DNA of 64,000 bases. Origin: Bugula neritina. Taxonomy: Eukaryota > Bryozoa > Gymnolaemata > Cheilostomatida > Bugulidae. The stretch spans positions 15,412,642-15,476,641 of the forward strand of contig OZ037770.1 of the NCBI GenBank assembly GCA_964035545.1, read 5' to 3'. A program made the position numbers and the translations under genes. Within the stretch, counting starts at the first letter, position 1; every line of letters begins with the position of its first letter. The notes below the pieces were generated by a model. The model made no database searches and was not told the DNA's origin. It saw only the letters and a program-made list of their open reading frames with translations. Of the stretch, positions 23,541 through 35,000 are shown one piece after another.

Positions 23541-23719
23541 TGTTTAGGAATATTTATTTTGGTATTTTTATATTCATCTTCACATAATAAACGACAGCTA
23601 AAATTAGTTTTATCTCGCTGAAAAGTTTAGATAGATTTTGTAATTAAGCAGCTTTAGAATAATTAATTTGCAGAAATATAAGCTACTGAAAAGTTTCATG
23701 CCGAGGAAGATATAAATAT

Positions 23720-23858
23720 ACAGTACTTAGTAAACAATATAGTAGTAATTATGCATACAGTACTTAGTAAACAATATAGTAGTAATCATGCATACAGTAC
23801 TTAGTAAACAATATAGTAGTAATCATGCATACAGTACTTAGTAAACAATATAGTAGTA
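23720..23858. repeat. 37-bp minisatellite upstream of gene J
   Basis: Almost four copies of a 37-base unit beginning ACAGTACTTAGTAAACAATA, nearly identical to each other. The last copy runs into the shared 'AATTATTGAAGC' block of the duplication. Confidence 0.9.
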
Positions 23859-24134
23859 ATTATTGAAGCACAACGAGTATCATTATTTCGCAATATTATG
23901 GTTAAGTTGCAAAATTGAGTTCATGTACATCTGTTTTGTATATTTATGTTCTTATATGCAGAATGAATTGAGACCTGCAGTACAATCATTTCTTAAGCAA
24001 CACAAAACAAGGATATGCGGCGAATTGGGTATGAAACTCTTCAGATCTCATTAAACCTGTTTCCGGGTACAGAATTTCGAAAACTATATCATTTGCATTG
24101 ATTATTCATAGCTACTCGTGTATAATCACCTGCC

Positions 24135-24146
24135 CATAATAAAAGG
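24135..24146 (+). promoter_or_regulatory. Degenerate TATA region of gene J
   Basis: CATAATAAAAGG sits where gene I has CATATATAAAAGG, so the TATA box has been altered by a small deletion. Confidence 0.45.
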
Positions 24147-24233
24147 GATGTATTTAAGTGAGAAGCAACATTCACTGATACAGCTTTCACATACAGTATA
24201 TAATAACTATAATATAATCTCCTGAGAAGAAGC

Positions 24234-24707
24234 ATGAGATTGCTAGTCTTAACTTTCCTTCTACTTGTTTGTCTTCATAACATTGAAGGACGTGAGTGTT
24301 ATTAGATATTACTACTTTTATCTCGCTAACTTCCTTACAACCGATATAACATGCATTTTACTTCTTTACGCATGTCGTCTATAAGGGCTTATAGTTTAAT
24401 TTCAGTTAAGATAGGTTTTATACTATGGACTAATATAATTATCTATAAATAGAAATCTTGCACGATTTATATAGTAAATTTACTTAATTTTTTCATATGG
24501 TTAGTAGTAAATGTTGATATTTACTATCTCTGTTGTTTTATTACAATTGCCCAATCACAGTAAGTTATTAATGTTGTAGTTAGTGGTTGCCTTCCCAGCG
24601 GACCCAATAGTTGTACGGGTGACAGCGACTGTCGCAGTAGAAACATGAGGTGTTTCTTCAATCGCTGCGGTGGCAGATGTGTGTTTGTATTAGACATTGA
24701 TCAATGA
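24234..24707 (+). CDS. Secreted six-cysteine peptide J (61 aa)
   Basis: Exons 24234-24291 and 24580-24707. The signal peptide is MRLLVLTFLLLVCLHNIEG, one residue shorter than in gene I. The six-cysteine spacing is identical to I (C-x7-C-x5-C-x6-C-x4-C-x3-C): 'GCLPSGPNSC', 'GDSDC', 'NRCGGRC'. Identical spacing despite many substitutions argues that this six-cysteine fold is maintained by selection and is not decay. AATAAA at 24816. Last member of the array seen in the window. Confidence 0.75.
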
Positions 24708-24839
24708 GCTCTACAAAAGAAGAAACTCTATGCATGTGAGCAGTTCAACTGTAGATCTCAATATATACCAACTATACCCTGTGTTATCTATATAATGATT
24801 GGAATATGAATATTAAATAAAGTTATATAAGATTGAAGT

Positions 24840-26150
24840 TGTGTTCCCAGTTTGTTGTTTTCTTCCAATTAAAATGTGTCTATAGAAATTTTTTCTAAGA
24901 TAGATGTCAGATGTTTACTGGGTATTTATAAAACTATGAAATATTAGATTTTGAGTCAGTCAGTCATTAATACAACTTTAAATAAAACTATTTAATATCA
25001 TGCTATATATAAATAAACCTATTTGATTAAGACAATTATCTAATAATTAATAAAATTATTTAAAGTATAAACTTAAGTTCATAACGTCTTACAGTGAAGA
25101 AAAGTGAATGTTGAACATCATCAAGTTAATAACAGGATGCTATAAAGTTTTATGTTACCATGGCAACATTCAAATACATCACAACACTTGCTGACTAAAA
25201 CCTCATGACATGCTTATACATGTATATATGTTGGCTTTTAATGGGGAGTAACATTATTCCATGATTTGTATAGAAACCGTTCACACTGTGCAGACTTTTT
25301 GTAAAACAAAGAATATAATAACATAACTATAGCATGATCATAATGCAAAGGGAGATAAGCATTATATATACTGCAAGCAAAAGAATTTTATTGGAAAACT
25401 AAATTAAAAATTTACATAACTTGTAATTGGGTTGGACAACTCCTCATCTTGTTGGAAAACTTTATGGTTATTTCCTCACTGTAATTGAGTACTTGATATC
25501 CTGCAGAAACAGTTGTAAGAGTATGACATCAGGTTTCAACCAACAAAATGCACACATATATAACCAAAGAAAGTTCAAATGAAAGCACATATTATATTAT
25601 ATGCTTCGGAAATCAAGGTATTGTAAAAAAATGTATAGCAAGTTTACAAATAAGGCATTTCATTTTACTATATGATTACATTCTGTATTTCACTTTTTAA
25701 TTTATTAGTTGAAACATAATATTACAATTAATCTTTTGAATATTTACCTAGTAAACGTATAACAATATTTCACTTCTGACTAAGATTTTTTTTATAATTC
25801 ATAGGATAGATTCGCATGTGTGTCTACTGTTGCAGCACAGTTTTATTAGCTGGAAATCTGCTGCCATAAACAACACATTTCACTTGCTACAAATAAATCA
25901 ATTCACACCATCTACGGAATTATAATGTGTTTCTAGTTCTATAAATGATGCCGTTACATTTCCGTACAATCGGCGTTCTGTTGATACATTTCTTCTTCAG
26001 ATCATCACTGTATTTTCACAGATCTATTATTTCAAAGGGCAACATTCGGATAAATAATATACAGGAGGATGTGGAACTGATTGAAAAGTGAACACAATTT
26101 TCTGCCACTTGTAACATCAGTTGTATAAAATATCGATTTGAAAGTTGATA
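24840..26150. other. Intergenic, no gene seen
   Basis: The block near 25840-25870 ('GGAAATCTGCTG' then 'AACAACAC') resembles the upstream region of genes I and J (about 21710-21750), so it may be a relic of a third copy. No exon found. Confidence 0.45.
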
Positions 26151-26156
26151 AAGGAA

Positions 26157-26285
26157 AGTTTTAGTTACAGAAGAAAATTTTGCTTGCTGCACATGCAGAT
26201 ATTATTTAGTTCGTTTTCTAAAGTTTTAGTTACAGCAGAGAACTGTTTTGCTGCATGTACAGGTATTTTAGTTCGTTTTCTAAAG
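26157..26285. repeat. Tandem duplication just upstream of the GPCR
   Basis: Two diverged copies of a unit of about 65 bases (start 'GTTTTAGTTACAG', end 'TTTAGTTCGTTTTCTAAAG') directly before the start codon, in the presumed 5' leader. Confidence 0.8.
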
Positions 26286-26296
26286 CAAAGTAGAAC

Positions 26297-27229
26297 ATGG
26301 AGAATAAAAGTATTTTTTGTGATGACATCACAGAATTTTGTGGGGACTCCTCCAAATTGACGGGCATTGTGTCCATCAACATTTTCAGCATTGTTTTTAA
26401 CATTCTAAACTTGTTTGTGTTGAAAAGCTTGGAGAAGTCAAAGCGGACCACATATTTCTGGATAATAGTGAACATTATGATATCAGACGTTGCAGCTAGC
26501 ATTGCCTTCGCCTTTGTATTCAACTGCTGGCTGAACATGGAAGTTGTTAACTTATCGTTTGCTACAGCAAAGACTTATCAGGTGGTGCTTCTTATACTCG
26601 CATTCACTTCTTTTATGACTCGGAATTTTATTTTCGCACTTGCCAGCTACGAACGATACATTTCTATTTGTCTGCCATTTACCGTGAGCTCCAACAAACT
26701 GCTCAACAATCTAGGAATCTGCTTTGTTATAATTTGGGTTGGCAGTTGTGTCCTCATGGCTATTTCAACTGCCACTGGTACTGAGAATTACTGTTACGGG
26801 GAGTTTGGAGTTATGCCAATAAAGTTCAACCCTCAACTAGACATAGTGTTTGGTGTGTGTATGACCATTACTTGTTTCATTTGCATCTTGTGCTCGCTTA
26901 AAGCCTGGAAAGAGTTGAAGAAGATGGAGCGGAGGAATACAACCGGGGGAGACGATCTGGCAGTGAGAAGATCAGCACAGTATATTATGTTGATATTTGT
27001 GCTGTTTTACTTGTCGTACATCCCGACGATTTTAGCAGTCATCTTCAACCAAGTGGAGGGTCTTTCTCAGAATGTAGTTTCTGTTAACAGATGGATAATG
27101 GTTTTTTACCAGTCGCTCTACAGTATTCTGAATGTCATTGCGTATATCCTGATGACCCCCGGTTACCGGCTTCATATATCCAGTCTCTTCAAGAAGAGCT
27201 CAGCAGTGGTTCCAGCTGGAAACCCTTGA
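26297..27229 (+). CDS. Rhodopsin-like (class A) GPCR, intronless, orphan
   Basis: One 310-aa exon with seven hydrophobic segments (about residues 22-45, 55-80, 93-118, 138-158, 178-200, 228-252, 265-288). Class A marks are visible: Asn in helix 1 (VFNILNL), Asp in helix 2 (ISDVA), ERY at the end of helix 3, a helix 6 proline (SYIP) and a helix 7 variant NVIAY instead of NPxxY. The position 25 residues before the ERY arginine, normally Cys, is Gln, while a loop-2 Cys (ENYCYGE) exists. The N-terminus is short, without a signal peptide. The ATG context is AACATGG. AATAAA at 27543. The ligand cannot be inferred. Confidence 0.85.
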   Translation: MENKSIFCDDITEFCGDSSKLTGIVSINIFSIVFNILNLFVLKSLEKSKRTTYFWIIVNIMISDVAASIAFAFVFNCWLNMEVVNLSFATAKTYQVVLLILAFTSFMTRNFIFALASYERYISICLPFTVSSNKLLNNLGICFVIIWVGSCVLMAISTATGTENYCYGEFGVMPIKFNPQLDIVFGVCMTITCFICILCSLKAWKELKKMERRNTTGGDDLAVRRSAQYIMLIFVLFYLSYIPTILAVIFNQVEGLSQNVVSVNRWIMVFYQSLYSILNVIAYILMTPGYRLHISSLFKKSSAVVPAGNP

Positions 27230-28110
27230 AAGACTGTGCACCCTCTTAGTGTTTGACAAGAAGCTGTCACTAATCACAAGCTGGAATGTTGTTAGTTATT
27301 GTGACTGGTAAATTTGTTATAAAGTCATGTGCTAGTTGCTAATAGAGCAACTGTCCACTTTTGTTTTTACCTGTAAGTATTGTTTAAACTTGTTTTAGTC
27401 AACATAAAGCTGTGGCTATAGCTTTTGCATCTTTTCTTTTTAATTTAATGGTTTTTTTATTTTATTCGTGGCACTATTTGTGTCTTACTATTTCCATCCA
27501 TAAAGAGCATTAATTGATGACTTGTTTTTCATATGTCGGCAAAATAAAGTTTTCTGTAGTGATGAGAAATCATAAGGCTGCGTATATTTAGTCTGCAGAA
27601 GACAGCATTCTTGTCATGAACATGTTTTTACAAACAGTTTTCATGATAACCTTCACCCAGTTTCAGAATTGCATGAGAAGACAAGTCTTAATATCATGAT
27701 GATGTCCAATTTTCAGGTTGTTTGTTCATATTCATTATAAATAGCACAGCTGTTGGTGGGTCATGAGAAGGTATCTAATGAAAACTGCATCAGCCGCTGT
27801 CAGCCACGACAGCATATACATTGTATTTATTTCAATTTAACCTCAGTAATTTTATTCAGACGCACATTGATTTCTTCACTTCTTTGAGCAGAATTCCCAT
27901 TCAAGAGCTAGTATCATCAAAAGTGAAACAACTCCCACAGCTTCATGCCACAATAACCAGATCTCTAGTATTTTATAAGGCAACTTAAAGCTCATTGCAA
28001 TATTAGAACATGAGTTGCTTTTACTAGGGATAAACTAAATTTGAAATATTTGTTATCTGATGTGGCTGTGTGCTCTTTACACTGTTTAGAATAAAGACCT
28101 AGAGAATATT
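27230..28110. other. 3' end of GPCR and intergenic sequence
   Basis: The GPCR polyadenylation signal lies at 27543. Beyond it no exon or repeat is supported. Confidence 0.5.
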
Positions 28111-28433
28111 TGACCTTTAGGTCATGCCTTATCACATTTTGACAGCTTTTTCTCTAAAACTTGCTTTGTTTTGTGTGTTTAAAGATATATGACTAGCATA
28201 CAACTATGTTCCTTATCAAGCATACGTATGAATATTAATAGAACCTAATCGTGTGCAGACTGGAGTAGACTTTGCCCCCTTGTATTTATCTTGCAGTGTT
28301 ACAGGAATTCACTGATAGACTATACTCTAGATTAAACGTAGTAAGAGTATGCAGCACCTATCACAGTGCCAAGTTTCATTGTCTGGTGAATAGGGCATGA
28401 CGTAGGTCAGCACTTAGGTCATTCCGTAGGTCA
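28111..28433. promoter_or_regulatory. Cluster of AGGTCA nuclear-receptor half-sites
   Basis: Five exact AGGTCA hexamers. TGACCT-TT-AGGTCA at 28111-28124 forms an everted pair with spacing 2. Three direct repeats lie at 28404, 28416 and 28428 with a constant 12-base period (spacing 6). They lie 0.65-1.0 kb upstream of the oxygenase start codon. AGGTCA is the core half-site bound by RXR-type receptors. Function here is inference; a chance 12-bp minisatellite could also produce the triplet. Confidence 0.4.
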
Positions 28434-29088
28434 ATCAGTCAGCAAACTTACTCAGAGGGCTCAACAGTTCGTAAGTATTGGAGATTTACTGCTTGCTATA
28501 ACTAATGTATACCACCATAGCTAGTTTAGCTTGCTAACATAAATGCTGTCAAGCATATTAATTTTGTACTGAAACCCTGATTTGCATCCTTCTTCTTTTT
28601 TAGATATTTGTATAATTTTAAATTTCATTTTTAAATAATATATTTTTCAATGGAATTCTAGTAGAATCAGCGTATAGCTTATATCAGATAAAGCTGCAAC
28701 AATCTACAAGTATATATTATAATTTCATCTTAAATTTACAAAAATTGTATTATAGCTTAAAATCTAAGCAGCACCCTACTTAATCTAACGCAAACCTCAG
28801 GCTAAATAAAGTCACCGGAGCAGTTTAGTGTGGTAGACTTGTAAAGTTTGTCAACTGGTTGAGTTTAAAAACAAAAGATCTAATAAGTAGAGAGCGTTTG
28901 AGTGCTTAGAGGTGTGGAAAGCAGCTTTGTCAGCTTTACAACATAATGTTCTAGCCAAGTTTTGTCCTACTTTGCTCATGTCAGGTTCACGTTCATATAA
29001 ACATATGATTGTTTACATAGGGGAGAGGGTCAGACTGAAAGGGGTTCTAAAGAGTATAGTTTGTTTCTTGATACTTCACAGCAAAGCA
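28434..29088. other. Probable promoter and 5' leader of the oxygenase gene
   Basis: No separate gene. The reading frame of oxygenase exon 1 stays open upstream to about 28912 and contains in-frame ATGs at 28978 and about 29008. I prefer 29089 because the protein then starts at the usual distance from the first conserved block. Confidence 0.4.
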
Positions 29089-32000
29089 ATGGACAGCAAA
29101 GACCTCTTCAACAACAATATTAATGAGACTTCAAAGGAGTACCCTATAAGCCCTTTATTCGAGTGTTTCCCAGAATGCCTAGTTGGTGTGTTTGCAGACG
29201 TGCAAGGTATACTGTCATACTGAAATATCTTATCTTATACGCAGACACAATTTACTCTGTAGTATCTTAATATATACATTCGACTGACGTAGAAATGTTA
29301 CTATTGATCAGGAGTTATTCCTCCCTGGGTATCCGGAAGCCTTGTACGGGTTGGTCCTGGAAAATTTAAATATGGCGAGCAGGAAGTTAAGCACTGGTTT
29401 GACGGAGCGGGAATATTACATAAATTCAGTATAACAGAAGGCAGGGTTACATTTCAGAGCAAGTAAGAATTTAATTGGAATGAGTAGCCATTACATTGTA
29501 TACTAAAAAGAGCTACGTTGTCTAGTTTCTGTAAGTAGTATGCAGTCTCTACACTGTACTATACTATACTATCACCTTGTTCGTAGGTTCATTGAAAGTG
29601 AAGCATACAAAAACAACAAAGCTCAACAAAGAATAACTGTAGCAGAGTTTGGTACTTCCATTACCCCTGACCCATGTGCTTCTAAGTTTGCAAGGTAGAG
29701 CTTAGTCTAGATCCTATGAAAATAAGGGCAGGAAATGCTGCCTGATTTAGTAAGGATATTGCTAATGGAGTAGCCAGGCCTGTCTGGGTTGTACTTTCAT
29801 AGGCTTGATAGTTGATAAAGTGCCAAGTATATTGATAAAAGTGTTAAGCATAGTTTTGGCTAGAAGAAGATTAGTAGATAGTATCATGACTGGTTTAGTT
29901 GGTAGTATACTGGTATATGGTAGTATATGGTAGTATATGGTAGTATGTGGTAGTATATATTATGTCAGTATGTGGTAGTATATGGTAGTATATGGTGTAT
30001 ATGGTAGTATATGGTAGTATATGGTAGTATATGACAGTATGTGGTAGTATATGGCAGTATGTGATAGTATATGGTAGGATATGGTAGTATATGGCAGTAT
30101 ATGATAGTATATGGTAGTATATGATAGTATATGGTAGTATATGGTAGTATATGACAGTATGTGGTAGTATATGGTAGTATATGGTAGTATGCGGTAGTAT
30201 ATGTTAGTATATGGTAGGATATGGTAGTATATTATATTATATGATAGTATGTGGTAGTATATGATAGTATGTGGTAGTATGTGGTAGTATTTGTTATTAG
30301 TACAGTATATGGTGGTGTATGTTGCAGATTTAAGTCCTGGTTCCAGCTACCCCCAAAAGGGGACAATGTAAATATAAACATCTTCAAATATGGCGACTTC
30401 CTAGTTGCCTGTACTGATTCTCCCATTTTCCAGACTGTCACCCAAGATTTGAGCACAGTTGGAAGTGTGAGTATGGTATGGATACAGTGTGGATATAGTA
30501 TGGGTATAGTGTGGATATAGTGTGGATATAGTGTGAGTATAGTGTGAGTATAGTATGGATATAGTGTGGATACAGTGTAGATATGGTGTGGATATAGTGT
30601 GAGTATAGTGTGAGTATAGTATGGATATAGTGTGGATACAGTGTAGATACAGTGTGGATACAGTGTAGATATGGTGTGGATATAGTGTGGGTATTACTCT
30701 AAAGGTAGATTTGACGGAAGTAATCTCGCTGACTTTGGCGACAGCACACCCCCACTTTGGAGACGACGACTCCATATATATAAGTGGATCCTCTTTCAAA
30801 GGGAGACCCAACCACCACATAGTCAGGATTCCTCCTTGTAGTGCTGCAGCAGGTAGGCTGTATGCTTATACTACCCTATATTTAAGTACAAACTGTCCTA
30901 CAAAGCTCCTTTCCAAAACATTTCAGAAATATTAATCAGGAAAGCTGCAGTTTTTAACCTCTAGTACTTTATAGGCTCTGAATCTCTCAATTTTTTGTTT
31001 GTCTCAGATAGGTGTGCGTGAAATATTGTATTTATACTTTTTAAAGTGATATTGGATTGTTATATTCATTTTACTTGAGGTAAATTTGGAGGAAAAGGGA
31101 AGGAGCATTGGTTACCAGGTGACCACCTTGTATGAGTTATAAGCTGACTACATATGCATATATTATGATAAAGTGCTATGCGCATGCTATGTATACATAG
31201 CACTTTGGTGTTGTTATTAGTTATATTCAAGCTAATTTTGATATTCGTTTGAGTTTTATCTCAAAACTGGAGGCACTAAGAATATACTCGGAGTAATATT
31301 TTGCTATCATAGTTTGATATTATCCTATACTGTGATTCTTCCAGGGACAGACGACCCTAGAGAAAGCTTAGCCAAGGCGGAGATTATCTGTTCTATACCG
31401 TCAAAGTCTATATTCAATCCAAGTTATTCTCATAGCTTCGGTATGACGGAGAACTACTTCATTTACTGCGAGACTACAGTCTCATTGAACTTGATCAAGA
31501 CTGTTGGAAAAGTTTTGACTGGAGCAGCTGTGAATGATGCTTTCTCATATGACCCTCAGCAGATGGTGATTGGCTACTGCTATGATTTAGTATAATTCTT
31601 TTCTTAAGCCTTTATTGGAGCTCAGAGAGTGGGCAACTCCTGAGTTGTTATAGAAAATATTTTGCTTTATTCATTACATCTTTTAGCATTTAAAATAAGC
31701 AGACGATTGAAAAATGTAACAAACAGAATCAAGATTATCTTATTTCAAGAGTTGGAAAATTCTAAATTTCCAAAACAAAAAGAAAATTTGAAATTAAAAG
31801 TTTAGTTTAATTAACTAGGCTGTTAGAAAATTCTAAAACTTTGATGCATAAAAACTTAACACTTAGAAGTAAACCATAACTGAAATATCTAAGCAGACAC
31901 TTGAAGCTGGCAATATATTCTGCTAACCGATTCTTAGCCTGTGCTCTTTACACTAATTGTTTGAATAGATTTTGCTTGTAGGCTGTGTTCCACATAATAA

Positions 32001-35000
32001 GTAGAGCCACTGGAGAAGTGCTTCCTACCAAGTACCAAATACCTGGTCTATTCTTCTTCCATACCATCAACAGCTATGAAGATGAGGACCACATTGTCAT
32101 TGACCTGTGTAGCTTCTCAGACTTTCAGACAGCAGGTAATAACTATAGCATAAGCAGGTAATAACTATAGCAGACAGCAGGTAATAACTATAGCACAAGT
32201 AGTTAGTATTACAGTGGATGTCGATATTACTACAGTATATGTTGTTACTACTACAGTGTGTTAGTATTATAATCTATATAGTGTGTAGATACTACTACAG
32301 TGTGTGTTGTTATTACTACAGTGTGTGCTGTTGCTACTACAGTGTGTGTTGTTATAACAACAGTGTGTGGTTAGTACTACAGTATATTGTACTTTGTAGA
32401 CCTGTTTACTCAGCCACTAGAACTGTTCAAAAACAATGAATGGAAGAGGAAGAAGCAGTGGTCTACATACAAACACTATCCTCTGAGATTAGTTTTCCCT
32501 CTGAGTATTCCACAAGCACCGTCTAACTCTAACCTCGTTAAACTAAAGAACACCACATGTACAGCCTACAGGAACTCATCTTCTGACCTACTTATTGACG
32601 TCACGTCGGAACGTCTGCTCCCAGAAGGTGAGAAAAAGAGACAACTCTGGTATCACTTCTTTTTGTTTTTTTACATGTTTCTGACAGACATGTATGGAAC
32701 TTGAATTGTTATATTATTATGTGTCTTTTGTTTATCACTAATTACGGACTAGCGAGATGCTACGTTATAATGTCATGTGCATTTGTTTATTAAAATACAT
32801 ATTGGGTCACCGACGAACGAGAGACTACGAGATAAAAGATGTCAGCCTACAGTAGAGAAACATGCCGATAGACTTTGTGATAAAATAATTATAAATCAGT
32901 ACTATACTTTTGGTCCTTGTATTTCCCCTGGCCGGCCAGTCCCCACTTTATTGTTCTTTCAATACTTCAATGTCACGTCTACATACTTCGAGTAACTCTC
33001 AGGTAATTATATACTCACTATACTTAATGTTTCATGGTGGCAGCTAGATCGTACTCGCACCCTACTTTGCCACTAGAGTGGTGATTGTTTAGCTTTTAAT
33101 TGTTTGTTGTTGTGGACTGTGTTGGTCTGCCTTGGAGCTGTCATGGAAGGTTTGAAGGCCCCTGGAGAATTATCATTTGAAGGTAATGTGTCAGACAATT
33201 GGAGGAAGTGGAGAAGGGCCTTGGAAAATTATTTGCTTGCAAGTGATTTGGTTTTGAAGCCTCAAGAGAGTGGCCAAGAGCCTCCTCCTGAGAATGCGGG
33301 TATTAATAGACGTCAGGTTGCTATACTTCTGAACCAGGCTGGTGAGGAAGCTACTGAGATTTATGGTCAATTTGACTTTCCCGCAGGTAAAAGCAAGGAT
33401 GTTATGGCTGATGTTTTGGAGCAGTTTGAAGCCTATTGCAATCCCCGGCGTAACGTGTTGTATGAATGGTTTGTTTTTTGGTCTCTCAGTCAGAGTGATG
33501 GAGAGCCCATTGACACCTTTGTGAAACGTCTAAAAACTCAAGCTACAAAATGTGATTTTGGCGAATTGCGAGACCGAATGCTTCTCTGCAGAATTGTGTT
33601 TGGACTCACCGATGGAAAGCTGAAGGAGCGGCTACTCCGTGACAAAAACGTTAAACTTGAGAGTGCCTTAGATGACATCCGTGCTGCTGAGATTACCAAA
33701 CAGCAGATGTCAAGGATGGCTGCCGGTGATACTACTATGAAGACAGTCAATGAGATAAATGATGCTGCAGTCAGCACTGTGCAGAGTCAGTCTGGCGCTA
33801 CGCAAAATAAAACCAGAAGTAACACACGTAAGGACAACATAGATTGCAAATTTTGTGGATATACACATGCCAAAGGTAGATGTCCTGCTTATGGCGAGAC
33901 ATGTCATAACTGCGGGAAGAAAAATCACTTTGAGAAAGTCTGCAAAGGCAAAGCTCTTGGAGAGAAACAAATGAATAGCTTGTTCATAGGTGCTGTTGGT
34001 GCTCTTTCTAATGAATCTAAATTGAAATCTTGGATTCTTCCGATGAAGGTCAGTGACAAAGGAAAGGCCAATGATATTCAGTTTAAGATTGATACTGGAG
34101 CTGAAACAAATTGCATCAACCTAAGAACCGTTCAGTCACTTGGTGCTACTCTAAAGCCCACTTCTGTATGCCTTTACGGCTATAATAAGACCAAGGTCAA
34201 GAATGTGGGTGCAGTTCAACTCACCGTGAACCACAAGGAGCATAGCCAGAGTGTCCACTTTGAGGTGGTTGATGAGGACCTTCCTCCCATACTTGGCCTC
34301 GAGGCTGCTGAATCTTTTGGTCTGATCCGCAGAGTTGATCAGTTGTCAACCTCGATACTTCAGGAGTTCCCTGAGGTGTTTGAAGGAGTTGGCAGACTTG
34401 ATGGAGAGCACGAGATATGTGTTGACAAGAATGTGAAGCCTGTGGTTCATCATCCAAGACGTGTCCCACTCAGTATGTTAGACAAAGTGAAAAAGGAGCT
34501 GGATGATATGGAGGCATCTGGAATCATATCTAAGGTTGACGTACCAACCAACTGGGTGAGTAGTATGGTATGCGTTGAAAAGAAAGATGGGTCGGTTCGT
34601 ATATGCCTAGACCCCAAAGACCTGAACAGAGCAGTGAGACGAGAACATCACAAGATACCCACATTAGAAGACATTGCCTTCAGATTCAATGGTATGCAAT
34701 ACTACACTATCATGGACATGAAACATGGATACTGGCATGTAGCCTTGACCCAAGAGAGTAGTCTGCTCACAACGTTCAACACCCCATATGGTCGCTACTG
34801 TTTTGATAGACTTCCATTTGGTCTTCACTCAAGTGCTGAAGTCTTTGAGAAGAAGGTGGAGCAAATATTTGGAGACTTGCCTGGTGTCTCAGTGTATTTT
34901 GATGACATCATTGTAGCTGGAAAGACACAACAGGAACATGATGCCAATCTGAGAAAGCTATTGGTAAAGGCCAAAGAGGCTAATGTGAAGTTTAATCGCA

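Larger units (their letters stand above)
23540..24710. repeat. Duplication copy 2 carrying gene J
   Basis: Counterpart of 21450-22545, about 2.1-2.2 kb downstream; it contains a 37-bp minisatellite absent from copy 1. Confidence 0.75.

Noticed and set aside
28912-29088. Longer N-terminus for the oxygenase
   Set aside because: The frame is open and has in-frame ATGs, but the extra residues have no family counterpart; kept only as an alternative start.
30401-30820. 139-codon minus-strand frame over oxygenase exons 4-5
   Set aside because: Antisense translation of the 12-bp minisatellite; overlaps well-supported coding exons.
33104-33142. N-terminal extension of gag-pol
   Set aside because: The extension begins with TTG; the first ATG in frame is at 33143 and matches the usual gag start.
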